From: an uncultured beta proteobacterium
GTDB lineage: Bacteria > Pseudomonadota > Gammaproteobacteria > Burkholderiales > Burkholderiaceae_C
Length of the DNA stretch: 64,000 nt
Reading direction: 5' to 3'
Assembly: GCA_903960915.1 (NCBI GenBank)
Contig: CAJCCO010000107.1
Span: forward strand, 26,894-90,893
The notes beneath the pieces are model-generated. The model ran no database searches. It was not told the origin of the DNA and saw nothing but the letters and a program-made list of their open reading frames with translations. This document shows, piece by piece, positions 20,988 to 30,023 of the stretch. Position 1 is the stretch's first letter; each line of letters starts with the position of its first letter. The position numbers and the translations under genes are program-made.

Positions 20988-21266
20988 TCAGTGGCTGTGC
21001 AACTTCTCTTGCAGCCACACTTTGATGAGCGACTGTTAGGGCACATCCCGCGCATGGGCGGCCACCTTGATGCTGTCCAACAAGTGCTGGGGCAGTCGCA
21101 GTGAAATGGTCTTGGTCGTAGGTCGCAAGTTGGGCAGCTTGATCTTTTGTGCGTTCGTCCAGTCCACATGTGCGGTGGAGTCGTGCGATTCCCAATAGGC
21201 GCGTTCTTGCGCCTCAGTCTTGAACTTAGGAATAAGTTTTTTAACGGTCTGCTTGTTCATAGACAC
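20988..21266 (-). pseudogene. brnA: BrnA/CopG-type antitoxin with in-frame nonsense codon (TAA at 21036..21038)
   Basis: MSMNKQTVKKLIPKFKTEAQERAYWESHDSTAHVDWTNAQKIKLPNLRPTTKTISLRLPQHLLDSIKVAAHARDVP* then in the same frame QSLIKVWLQEKLHSH*. Confidence 0.8.
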
Positions 21267-21543
21267 TACGCTCCTTTTTGTGCGCGTCCCTGGCCGAGAT
21301 CACGCGAATCAACTCACCTGAACGGCGCAAAGTGAAGGTGATGTGCAATGGCCGCCTCTCATCAGTTTGGTCCAACGCATGAAACCGAACCTCGTCCTGG
21401 CTATGCGCCACATCGTCCAGCAAGAGCAGCGGGGCATTAAAGAAAATCTGTTCAGCCTCGGCCATACTGACACCGTGCTTATGGTTCTTGCGATCGTTGC
21501 CTGCATCCCACTCAAAGCCAATGATGGTTGAAAGATCAAACAT
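21241..21543 (-). CDS. brnT: BrnT family toxin (type II toxin-antitoxin)
   Basis: IIGFEWDAGNDRKNHKHGVSMAEAEQIFFN...RRPLHITFTLRRSGELIRVISARDAHKKERSVYEQ, classic BrnT pattern. Confidence 0.92.
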   Translation of the reverse strand: MFDLSTIIGFEWDAGNDRKNHKHGVSMAEAEQIFFNAPLLLLDDVAHSQDEVRFHALDQTDERRPLHITFTLRRSGELIRVISARDAHKKERSVYEQADR

Positions 21544-21674
21544 GATTTGTATATTACCGTCGTCTACATTTGGGCGGGGACTTGCCACCTGAAGTTTGAC
21601 TTAAGACAGGGAGGCATCAATCTTGAACAATACCCAGCCGCGGTGTTAAAAGCAAAAATCAAGTCATCCCTATT

Positions 21675-21815
21675 GAGGAGCGGAGGACAGAAGTACAGAT
21701 CATTGTTTTCCTACACGAAGCAGAAGCAGGCCTGGCTACGGCCGATCTGTGTCACAGGCATGGCCTCTCTGATACCAACTACGTGGCCTGGAAAATTATG
21801 CTCAACCTAAATTAG
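21675..21815 (+). pseudogene. Relic of IS3-family transposase OrfA (N-terminal HTH region)
   Basis: Frame +: EERRTEVQIIVFLHEAEAGLATADLCHRHGLSDTNYVAWKIMLNLN*, matching the IS3 OrfA pattern (EEQIIxFLxEAEAGxxxxxLCRxHGxSxxxYxxWKxK). Confidence 0.72.
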
Positions 21816-21831
21816 CGCAAAGAAAAATGGT

Positions 21832-23034
21832 TCAAGGCGTCGCCGCACCCGCTTCAAACCAGCGCTTGATTAACAGACGTTCGTCAGCGGTTATGGCCGT
21901 GGAATTGCTCATGGGCATCGCCTGGCTCACCACCACCTGCTGGTAAATATTTTGCGCGTGAAGTTTGACGTTGTCGGCTGAATCCAGCCGCACGTTTTTC
22001 ATTTGCACCTGCTCGCCGTGGCACAGGTAGCAGCGCTGCGCCAGCACCACCTGCACCTGGGCGTAATCAGGCGGCGAAGACGCCGAAGCCTTGGTGAGTG
22101 CCACATCGGCCGGCTTGAGCCAGACAATCATGGCCACGATCACCAGCACGCCCACCAGCGCATACGGCCAGGGGTGCGCATTGCGGCCGAGCTTGTAGCC
22201 GTGTCGCATCACAAAAAACTGGCGAATGGCGGCGCCGGCAAACATCATGGCGATCAGCACCAGCCAGTTGTAGGGGTGGTTGTAGGTAAAGCTGTAGTGG
22301 CCGCTGAGCATGGCAAACAGCACCGGCAGGGTGAAGTAGGTGTTGTGCACGCTGCGCTGCTTGCCGCGCTTGCCGTGAATTGGGTCGACCGGCTCACCCG
22401 CCTTGATGGCAGCCAGCACTTTTTTCTGCCCCGGAATAATCCAGAAGAACACGCTGGCACTCATGCTGGTGGCCAACATGGCACCCACCAGCAGGAAGGC
22501 GGCCCGCCCCGCAAACCAGTGGCAGGCCAACCAGGACGCCACGCACACCAGCACCAACACCAAGGCGCCAACGATGGCGTCGCCATGCTTGCGCTGGCCA
22601 AACACCCGGCAAATCAGGTCATACAAAAGCCAGAACACCACCAAAAAAGCAAGCGCCACGGCAATGGCGGTGGCAGGGGCCCAGTCCATGCGCGATTTGT
22701 CGATCAGGTAGGTGCTGGCGTTCCACAAATACGACACCGTGAACAGCGAAAAGCCCGACAACCAGGTGCTGTAGCTCTCCCAATAAAACCAGTGCAGGTG
22801 GCTGGGCAGCTTGGGTGGCGACACATTGAATTTGACCGGGTGGTAAAACCCGCCCCCGTGCACGGCCCAAAGCTCGCCGCTGACACCCTGTTGCTTCAGG
22901 TCTTCATCCACCGGCGGCGTCAAGCTGCTGTCGAGGAAGACAAAATAAAACGAGGAGCCAATCCAGGCAATGGCGGTGATGACATGAACCCAGCGAAGCA
23001 GCAGGTTGGCCCAGTCGAGGTAGTAACTTTCCAT
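21832..23034 (-). CDS. puuD: Membrane urate hydroxylase/urate oxidase PuuD with C-terminal cytochrome c domain
   Basis: MESYYLDWANLLLRWVHVITAIAWIGSSFYFVFLDSSLTPP..., C-terminal CYLCHGE haem motif; purine gene context. Confidence 0.9.
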   Translation of the reverse strand: MESYYLDWANLLLRWVHVITAIAWIGSSFYFVFLDSSLTPPVDEDLKQQGVSGELWAVHGGGFYHPVKFNVSPPKLPSHLHWFYWESYSTWLSGFSLFTVSYLWNASTYLIDKSRMDWAPATAIAVALAFLVVFWLLYDLICRVFGQRKHGDAIVGALVLVLVCVASWLACHWFAGRAAFLLVGAMLATSMSASVFFWIIPGQKKVLAAIKAGEPVDPIHGKRGKQRSVHNTYFTLPVLFAMLSGHYSFTYNHPYNWLVLIAMMFAGAAIRQFFVMRHGYKLGRNAHPWPYALVGVLVIVAMIVWLKPADVALTKASASSPPDYAQVQVVLAQRCYLCHGEQVQMKNVRLDSADNVKLHAQNIYQQVVVSQAMPMSNSTAITADERLLIKRWFEAGAATP

Positions 23035-23226
23035 CAGTCTCTTCCTTGGCGGCGCGCACACGGCGCTCCGCTGTCAAGCAGACTGCTCACCACTGCGGGC
23101 GCTGTAAGCAGAAAAAGGGTCGCGAACTTAGGCAGGGGACCTGCCTCGCTCCGCTGCGACTCAAGGGGCAAAGTGTAGGGGTTTTTTGAGCAGGGCCGAG
23201 TGCCGTTTCATGCGGGCGCCTTGGGG

Positions 23227-24069
23227 CTATCCCTGAGTTAAGCCTTGCAACAACTGGGCCGCCACGGCTACCGCAATCACTTCGGGCGCTTTACCTGAGA
23301 TACCGGGCACGCCAATGGGGCAGGTGATGCGAGCCAACTCTTGTTCACTGAACCCGCGCGCCTGCAGGCGGTGCCTGAACGTGGCCCATTTGGTTTTACT
23401 GCCAATCAACCCAACGAAGGGCAGGTCATCCTGCACACGCAGACGAAGCAGGCAGGCCGCCACCACGTCCAGGTCTTCGGCATGGCTAAAACTCATGATC
23501 AGCACCTGCGAGCCCGCCGGCAAAGTGGGCACGGCGGCCTGCACCGGGTCGGAGTGTTCAACCGTGGTGTTGGCGGGCAGTTGCGTGGGGAATATTTCAT
23601 GGCGGCTGTCAAACCAGTTCACCCGAACCGGCAAATGGCCCAGCACCTGCACCAGCGCGTGACCCACGTGGCCGCCGCCAAACAAGGCCACCGGCATTTG
23701 GTGGGCGGTCAACCGGGCCTGCAGCCGCGGTAAGTCGGCGCGCGTGACGCGCTCCAACTGCAATTGCACCTCGCCCCCGCAGCACTGCCCCAGGCTGGGG
23801 CCCAAGGCAAAACGCAGCAGGCCCTCGCCAGGTGCGTGGAGCGCTGCGGGTACCGCGGCGCCCTGTGGATCGGCGTCCAGGCGCAGACGGGCTTGCGCCA
23901 TGGCGGCAAACTCCAGATGCCCGCCGCCCACGGTGCCGACGGCGCCTTCCTTGAAGACACCCATCCAGGCACCGGCTTCACGCGGCACCGAGCCGCGCGA
24001 GGAATGCACCGTGATCAACACGGCGTCTTCCACCGCGAGCCGGGCTAAAAATAATTCAGTAGTACTCAC
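23227..24069 (-). CDS. xdhC: Xanthine dehydrogenase accessory protein XdhC
   Basis: VHSSRGSVPREAGAWMGVF, GTVGGGHLEF, LFGGGHVGHALVQVL. Confidence 0.92.
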   Translation of the reverse strand: MSTTELFLARLAVEDAVLITVHSSRGSVPREAGAWMGVFKEGAVGTVGGGHLEFAAMAQARLRLDADPQGAAVPAALHAPGEGLLRFALGPSLGQCCGGEVQLQLERVTRADLPRLQARLTAHQMPVALFGGGHVGHALVQVLGHLPVRVNWFDSRHEIFPTQLPANTTVEHSDPVQAAVPTLPAGSQVLIMSFSHAEDLDVVAACLLRLRVQDDLPFVGLIGSKTKWATFRHRLQARGFSEQELARITCPIGVPGISGKAPEVIAVAVAAQLLQGLTQG

Positions 24070-24116
24070 AAACCCTTAGTTTTTGCTCACAAAAAGGGGG
24101 GCACAACGCCGCCAAT

Positions 24117-24737
24117 TTGGGGCAAAGTATGCCCATGAAACCCATTCAACCTGTTTTACGTCCATTTTTCGGGGCTTTTTTCAGCACGGTTTGTGTCGCC
24201 GTCGCCGCCTTCGTCACAGGCTGCGCCACGCCGCCGCCGCCGGTTCAAAGCGCGCCAGAGGTCAAGCCTGCACCCGCCTTGCCCCCTGTAGCTACCAGCC
24301 CTGTGCCCATTAAAGCGCCGGTTGAAGAAACAGCTGGCGTCCCTGTGCCTGTCCCTGTGCCTGTCCCTGCACCCGCCCCTGAAACGGCGAGCGCCAGGTC
24401 CAACGCCGCCACACCCAAAGACTACCGGCGCGATGCCGCCCAGCACCTGTACGCCCGCAACCCCAACCGCATTTTCAAAGGTAAATTGCCGCCCATGCTT
24501 TACGCCATTGGCGTGTTGCAAGTGGAGGTGGACAGCCGGGGCATGGTCACCAGCACCCATTGGATGCGCTCGCCCAAACACGCCCCCGAGGTGGTGGCCG
24601 AGATTGAACGCACCGTGCGCCTAGCGGCGCCCTATCCGGCCCCGGTGCGCCTGGGCCGCGTCACCTACACCGACACCTGGCTGTGGCACAAAAGCGGACT
24701 GTTTCAACTCGACACCCTGACGGAAGGCCAGCACTAG
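24117..24737 (+). CDS. TonB-like C-terminal domain lipoprotein with proline-rich linker
   Basis: Lipobox-like FVTGCATPPPP, PVPVPVPVPAPAP linker, C-terminal TonB-like LQVEVDSRGMVTSTHWMRSPKH. Confidence 0.65.
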   Translation: MGQSMPMKPIQPVLRPFFGAFFSTVCVAVAAFVTGCATPPPPVQSAPEVKPAPALPPVATSPVPIKAPVEETAGVPVPVPVPVPAPAPETASARSNAATPKDYRRDAAQHLYARNPNRIFKGKLPPMLYAIGVLQVEVDSRGMVTSTHWMRSPKHAPEVVAEIERTVRLAAPYPAPVRLGRVTYTDTWLWHKSGLFQLDTLTEGQH

Positions 24738-24830
24738 GTTAGGCCCTGGTGCCAGAAACGCTGGGGAAGTAAGGCATTTTGGAAACTATCAGGACCTAGG
24801 AAGCGCTTGCAGCGCAGCGTGCAACCCCTC

Positions 24831-25184
24831 TCAGGACCCGCGGTAGGTGGAATAGCTCCAGGGGCTCACCAGCAGCGGCACATGGTAGTGCTGTTGCGGA
24901 TCGGCAATACCGAAATCCAGGCTCACGCGGTTAAGAAAATTGGGCTCGGGCAGCGCCACGCCCCGGGCCTTGAAGTAGGCTGCCACATCAAACACCAGTC
25001 GGTAGGTGCCGCGCTTGAGGCTGGCGTTGTCAAACAGAAGGCCATCGGGGTTGCGCCCATCGGCGTTCAGGGTGAACTGCTTGACCAACGTGGCGGCTTC
25101 GCCCTCGGTGGTAAACAGCGACACCTGCATGCCGGCAGCCGGCGTGCCGTGCATGGTGTCCAACACGTGTGTACTCAAACCCAT
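24831..25184 (-). CDS. uraH: 5-hydroxyisourate hydrolase
   Basis: STHVLDTMHGTPAAGMQVSLF ... HYHVPLLVSPWSYSTYRGS C-terminal signature. Confidence 0.96.
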   Translation of the reverse strand: MGLSTHVLDTMHGTPAAGMQVSLFTTEGEAATLVKQFTLNADGRNPDGLLFDNASLKRGTYRLVFDVAAYFKARGVALPEPNFLNRVSLDFGIADPQQHYHVPLLVSPWSYSTYRGS

Positions 25185-25307
25185 AGGAGCATCCTTTCGG
25201 TAGTCGGCCAGAAACCAGGGACAGACCGGGGCAGACCGGGCGTCAAATTAAGCCGATGAAAAACAAAAAGTGTATACAATTTTTAAAGTCGCCGCTATCA
25301 TAACTGC

Positions 25308-25973
25308 ATGGAAAACTCCAGCACCAGCCAGATTGTTGACAGCCTCACCAAGGCCATCATCGAACATCGCCTGAACCCCGGCGCCAAATTGGCCGAGCAA
25401 AAGGTGGCAGATCATTTTGGCGTGTCGCGTACGCTGGTGCGCCAGGCTTTCTTCCTGCTGGCACAGAACCGGCTCATTCGCCTGGAGCCTGCTCGGGGTG
25501 CTTTTGTAGCCACCCCTTCGGCCGATGAGGCTCGGCAGGTGTTTGCCGTGCGCCGCATGCTGGAGCTGGAAATGACGCGCGCCTTTGTGCGCACCGTGAC
25601 GCCGGCCATGATCAAGTCGCTGAAAGCGCACGTGGCCCGCGAAAAGCTGGCCGTGCAGAATGAAGACGTACCCGGGCGCACCGAGTTGCTGGGCGACTTT
25701 CATGTCTGTATGGCCGAGCTCACGGGCAACCTGGTGCTGGCGCAAATGCTCGGAGACCTGATCTCGCGCTGCTCGCTGATCACGCTGATGTACCAGTCCG
25801 CCAGTGCTGCCGAGCATTCCAACACCGAGCACGCCACTATTGTGAAAGCCCTGGCCGCCAAAGACGAAGCCCTGGCGGTGCGCTTGATGGACGAACACCT
25901 GCACCACGTTGAAGCCAACCTGACCTTCGAGCGCGAACAACCCCTCAACGACATTTCACAGGCCTTGTCCTGA
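25308..25973 (+). CDS. GntR family transcriptional regulator (FCD)
   Basis: IVDSLTKAIIEHRLNPGAKLAEQKVADHFGVSRTLVRQAFFLLAQNRLI. Confidence 0.92.
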   Translation: MENSSTSQIVDSLTKAIIEHRLNPGAKLAEQKVADHFGVSRTLVRQAFFLLAQNRLIRLEPARGAFVATPSADEARQVFAVRRMLELEMTRAFVRTVTPAMIKSLKAHVAREKLAVQNEDVPGRTELLGDFHVCMAELTGNLVLAQMLGDLISRCSLITLMYQSASAAEHSNTEHATIVKALAAKDEALAVRLMDEHLHHVEANLTFEREQPLNDISQALS

Positions 25974-26013
25974 CGCTGCCCCCAACACTGACAAAGACAC
26001 TGAAACTATTCAC

Positions 26014-26964
26014 ATGAAAAATTACGACACCACCCTGCCCTACCCGCGCGACCTGATGGGCTACGGCCCCCAGGTACCGCATGCGCAATGGCCCGGCCAG
26101 GCCCGTGTGGCGGTGCAATTTGTGCTGAACTATGAAGAAGGTGGCGAGAACAGCGTGCTGCATGGCGACGCCGGTTCTGAGCAATTTTTGTCAGAGATGT
26201 TCAACCCGGCCAGCTACCCCGAGCGCCACATCAGCATGGAGGGCATTTACGAATACGGCTCGCGCGCGGGCGTGTGGCGCATCCTGCGCGAATTTGAGTC
26301 ACGCCGCTTGCCGCTGACCGTGTTTGGCGTGGCCACCGCGCTGCAAAAACACCCCGAGCTGACCGCAGCCCTGCAAGCACTGGGGCACGACATCGCCTGC
26401 CACGGCCTGAAGTGGATTCACTACCAGCACATTGACGAAGCGACTGAGCGCGCCCATATGGCACAGGCCATGCAGATCCTGCAGGAGCTGACCGGTGAGC
26501 GCGCGCTGGGCTGGTACACCGGGCGCGACAGCCCCAACACGCGCCGCCTGGTGGCCGACTTTGGGGGCTTTGAGTACGACAGCGATTACTACGGTGACGA
26601 CCTGCCGTTCTGGATGAAGGTACAAAAGACCGACGGCAGCGTGGCGCCTCAACTCATCGTGCCATACACCCTGGACTGCAACGACATGCGCTTTGCCCTG
26701 CCGCAAGGCTATTCGCACGCCGACCCGTTCTTTCAATACCTGAAAGACACGTTTGATGCGCTGTATGCAGAAGGCGACCCCAACGGCCTGAACGCCCCCA
26801 AGATGATGAGCATTGGTATGCACTGTCGCCTGCTGGGCCGCCCTGGGCGCATCACCGCCCTGCAACGGTTTTTGGACCACATCCAGTCTCACGACCAGGT
26901 CTGGGTGGCGCGCCGCTTGGACATTGCGCGGCACTGGAAAACCGTGCACCCGTTCACGGCATAA
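26014..26964 (+). CDS. puuE: Allantoinase PuuE (polysaccharide-deacetylase fold)
   Basis: YPRDLMGYGPQVPHAQWPGQARVAVQFVLNYEEGGENSVLHGD; GWYTGRDSPNTRRLV. Confidence 0.94.
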   Translation: MKNYDTTLPYPRDLMGYGPQVPHAQWPGQARVAVQFVLNYEEGGENSVLHGDAGSEQFLSEMFNPASYPERHISMEGIYEYGSRAGVWRILREFESRRLPLTVFGVATALQKHPELTAALQALGHDIACHGLKWIHYQHIDEATERAHMAQAMQILQELTGERALGWYTGRDSPNTRRLVADFGGFEYDSDYYGDDLPFWMKVQKTDGSVAPQLIVPYTLDCNDMRFALPQGYSHADPFFQYLKDTFDALYAEGDPNGLNAPKMMSIGMHCRLLGRPGRITALQRFLDHIQSHDQVWVARRLDIARHWKTVHPFTA

Positions 26965-27000
26965 GCCCAAAAAAGCCAAAGCACAAGCGAGCACATCCCC

Positions 27001-28779
27001 ATGTCCCTGACCCTGAACCAACTCAATGCCGCCAGCCAGGCCGAGGCCGCGCAGCTGCTCGATGGCCTGTACGAACACTCGCCATGGATTGCCGAGCGCG
27101 CCCTGGCGCAACGCCCCTTCACATCCCTGGCGCACCTGAAGCACGCCATGACAGAGGTACTGGCCCAGGCCGGGGTGGAAGCACAGCTCGGTCTGATTCG
27201 CGCCCACCCCGAGTTGGCGGGCAAGGCCATGGTGAGCCAAACTCTCACCGCCGAATCGACCAACGAGCAGAACAAGGCGGGGCTGACCCAATGCACGCCC
27301 GAAGAATTGACGCACATCGGGCAACTCAACGCCGAGTACAAGGCCAAATTCGGCTGGCCCTTCATTCTGGCGGTACGCGGCCCGCGCGGCGTGGGCCTGA
27401 GCAAGCAACAAATTCTTGCGGCCTATGCGCGCCGCTTGCACGGTCACCCCGACTTTGAACGGCAGGAATGCCTGCGGCAGATTCACCGCATCGTAGAAAT
27501 TCGTCTGAACGACAAATTTGGCGTGCAACCCACGCAGGGCCAACAGGTGTGGGACTGGCAAGAGCAACTGGCCGTTCACAGCGACCCCGGTTTTGCCGAG
27601 CAAGGACAGCTGACCGTGACCTACCTCACCGATGCCCACCGCGCCTGCGCCCGAGATCTGGCGCAGGGGATGCGCGACTGCGGCTTTGACTCGGTAGAGA
27701 CCGACGCGGTAGGCAACGTGGTGGGGCGCTACCACCCCGCCACGGCTGAGGGCCGCTACCTGCTGACCGGCAGCCACTACGACACCGTGCGCAATGGCGG
27801 CAAGTACGACGGGCGCCTGGGCATCTTTGTGCCCATGGCCTGCGTGCAGCAATTGCACCGCAAGGGCCAACGTCTGCCTTTCGGCATCGAAGTGGTGGGT
27901 TTTGCCGAAGAAGAAGGTCAGCGCTACAAAGCCACTTTTCTGGGCTCTGGCGCCTTGATTGGCCAATTCAATCCGGCCTGGCTGGACCAGAAGGACGCAG
28001 ACGGCATCGCCATGCGCGAGGCCATGCAGCACGCCAATCTGCGGGTGCAAGACATCGCCCAGATTACGCGCAACCCGGCTCGCTACCTGGGCTTTGTTGA
28101 GGTGCACATTGAACAGGGCCCAGTGCTCAACGAGCTCAACATGCCGCTGGGCATCGTCACCTCTATCAACGGCAGCGTGCGCTACCTTTGCGAGGTGATT
28201 GGCACGGCCAGCCATGCGGGCACCACACCCATGAACCGCCGCCGCGACGCCGCCTGTGCCGTGGCCGAGCTGGCCTTGTACCTGGAGCAACGCGCCGCCC
28301 AGGACGGTGACAGCGTGGCCACCATCGGGCAGTGGCACGTGCCCAACGGCTCCATCAACGTGGTGCCGGGCCGCTGCCTGTTCAGCCTGGACCTGCGCGC
28401 CCCCACCGATGCCCAGCGTGACGCGCTGGCAACTGATGTGCTGCGTGAGCTGCAGCACATTTGCCAGCGCCGCGGCGTGCGCCACAGCGCCGAGGTCACG
28501 ATGTCAGCCGCCGCCGCCCCCAGTGCCCCGGCCTGGCAGGCCCGCTGGGAACGCGCGGTACAAGCCCTGGGCGTTCCGCTGTTCAAGCTGCCCAGTGGCG
28601 CCGGCCACGACGCCATGAAGCTGCACGAGGTAATGCCGCAAGCCATGCTGTTTGTGCGCGGTGAAAACGCCGGCATCAGCCACAACCCGCTAGAGAGCAC
28701 GACCTGCGATGACATGCAACTCGCTGTCGAGGCCTTTGAGAACTTGCTGGCCGAACTGGCCCAAGACCACACGATTTAA
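27001..28779 (+). CDS. Fusion protein: N-terminal OHCU decarboxylase (UraD) + C-terminal allantoate amidohydrolase/carbamoylase (AllC-like M20)
   Basis: N-term LLDGLYEHSPWIAERALAQRPF...IRAHPELAGKA...RLHGHPDFERQECLRQIHRIVEIRLNDKFG; C-term GSHYDTVRNGGKYDGRLGIFVPMA, EEEGQRYKATFLGSGAL, HIEQGPVLNELNMPLGIVTSING. Confidence 0.93.
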   Translation: MSLTLNQLNAASQAEAAQLLDGLYEHSPWIAERALAQRPFTSLAHLKHAMTEVLAQAGVEAQLGLIRAHPELAGKAMVSQTLTAESTNEQNKAGLTQCTPEELTHIGQLNAEYKAKFGWPFILAVRGPRGVGLSKQQILAAYARRLHGHPDFERQECLRQIHRIVEIRLNDKFGVQPTQGQQVWDWQEQLAVHSDPGFAEQGQLTVTYLTDAHRACARDLAQGMRDCGFDSVETDAVGNVVGRYHPATAEGRYLLTGSHYDTVRNGGKYDGRLGIFVPMACVQQLHRKGQRLPFGIEVVGFAEEEGQRYKATFLGSGALIGQFNPAWLDQKDADGIAMREAMQHANLRVQDIAQITRNPARYLGFVEVHIEQGPVLNELNMPLGIVTSINGSVRYLCEVIGTASHAGTTPMNRRRDAACAVAELALYLEQRAAQDGDSVATIGQWHVPNGSINVVPGRCLFSLDLRAPTDAQRDALATDVLRELQHICQRRGVRHSAEVTMSAAAAPSAPAWQARWERAVQALGVPLFKLPSGAGHDAMKLHEVMPQAMLFVRGENAGISHNPLESTTCDDMQLAVEAFENLLAELAQDHTI

Positions 28780-28796
28780 CTTGAAAGAACTGAGCC

Positions 28797-30023
28797 ATGA
28801 GCACCCCTTACGAACAACTCGACACCTGGATCGACGCCCACTTTGATGAACAAGTGAAGTTCTTGCAAGAACTCATACGCGTCCCCACCGACACCCCGCC
28901 CGGCAACAACGCACCGCACGCCCAACGCACCGCCGAGCTGCTGCACGGCATGGGTCTGGAGGCCGAACAATACGCCGTGCCTGAATCCGAAGTGCACGCC
29001 ATCGGTATGCAAAGCGTGACCAACTTGCTGGTACGGCGCGCCTATGGCCCTGGCAAAACCGTGCTGCTCAATGCCCACGGCGACGTGGTGCCGCCTGGCG
29101 AAGGATGGACCAAAAACCCCTACGGCGGCGAGATTGAAGACGGCAAGCTGTATGGCCGTGCCGCAGCGGTCAGCAAGTGCGACTTCTCCAGCTACACCTT
29201 TGCCGTGCGCGCCCTGGAGGCCGTGGCCAAACCCAGCAGCGGCAGTGTCGAGCTGCTGTTCACGTACGACGAAGAGTTTGGCGGCGAAGTGGGACCGGGC
29301 TGGCTGCTGAAGAAAAAAATCATCAAACCCGACCTGATGATTGCCGCCGGTTTCAGTTACCAAGTTATTACTGCGCACAACGGCTGTCTGCAAATGGAAG
29401 TCACCGTGCACGGCAAGATGGCCCACGCCGCCATTCCCGATTCAGGCGTGGACGCCTTGCAGGCCGCAGTAAAAATTCTCAACGTGCTGTACGCACAGAA
29501 CACGCTCTACCAACAAATCACCTCGCAGGTCGAAGGCATCAACCACCCTTACCTCAATGTCGGCATGATCGAAGGCGGCACCAACACCAACGTGGTGCCT
29601 GGGCGCGTGAGCTTCAAGCTGGACCGGCGCATGATCCCGGAAGAAAATCCGGTGCACGTGGAAGCCACCCTGCGCCAGCTCATCACCGACACTGCTGCGC
29701 AGCAGCCCGGTGTCAGCGTCGACATCAAACGCCTGCTGCTGGCCAACGCCATGCGGCCGCTCCCGGGTAACCAGCCCTTGGTGGATGCCCTGCAGAAACA
29801 CGGGCAAGCCGTTTTTGGTGAACCCATTCCCGCCCTGGGCACCCCGCTGTATACCGACGTTCGGCTGTTCTGCGAGGCTGGTATTCCCGGTGTCATTTAC
29901 GGCGCTGGCCCGCGCACCGTGCTCGAATCGCACGCCAAACGCGCCGACGAACGGCTCGACCTGGAAGACCTGCGCCGCGCCACCAAAGTGGTGGCACGCA
30001 GCCTGCTGGACCTGTTGGCCTGA
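28797..30023 (+). CDS. M20 family metallohydrolase (ArgE/DapE/acylase-like)
   Basis: NAHGDVVPPGEGWTKNPYGGEIEDGKLYGRAA; YDEEFGGEVGPGWLL; NVGMIEGGTNTNVVPGRVSFKLDRRMIPEE. Confidence 0.9.
   Translation: MSTPYEQLDTWIDAHFDEQVKFLQELIRVPTDTPPGNNAPHAQRTAELLHGMGLEAEQYAVPESEVHAIGMQSVTNLLVRRAYGPGKTVLLNAHGDVVPPGEGWTKNPYGGEIEDGKLYGRAAAVSKCDFSSYTFAVRALEAVAKPSSGSVELLFTYDEEFGGEVGPGWLLKKKIIKPDLMIAAGFSYQVITAHNGCLQMEVTVHGKMAHAAIPDSGVDALQAAVKILNVLYAQNTLYQQITSQVEGINHPYLNVGMIEGGTNTNVVPGRVSFKLDRRMIPEENPVHVEATLRQLITDTAAQQPGVSVDIKRLLLANAMRPLPGNQPLVDALQKHGQAVFGEPIPALGTPLYTDVRLFCEAGIPGVIYGAGPRTVLESHAKRADERLDLEDLRRATKVVARSLLDLLA

Noticed and set aside
21547-21810. 87-aa ORF MYITVVYIWAGTCHL...
   Set aside because: Different frame from the recognisable IS3 OrfA peptide; no protein-like features.
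24340-24390. PVPVPVPVPAPAP repeat as a distinct repeat element
   Set aside because: Explained as the ordinary proline-rich linker of a TonB-like protein.
25205-25245. ggacagaccggggcagaccggg repeat between uraH and gntR
   Set aside because: Two short GC-rich copies without symmetry; not supportable as an operator from sequence alone.
26299-28485. 728-aa minus-strand ORF opposite puuE/uraD-allC
   Set aside because: Shadow ORF; the plus strand carries unmistakable catalytic motifs, and the antisense protein has no recognisable domain.
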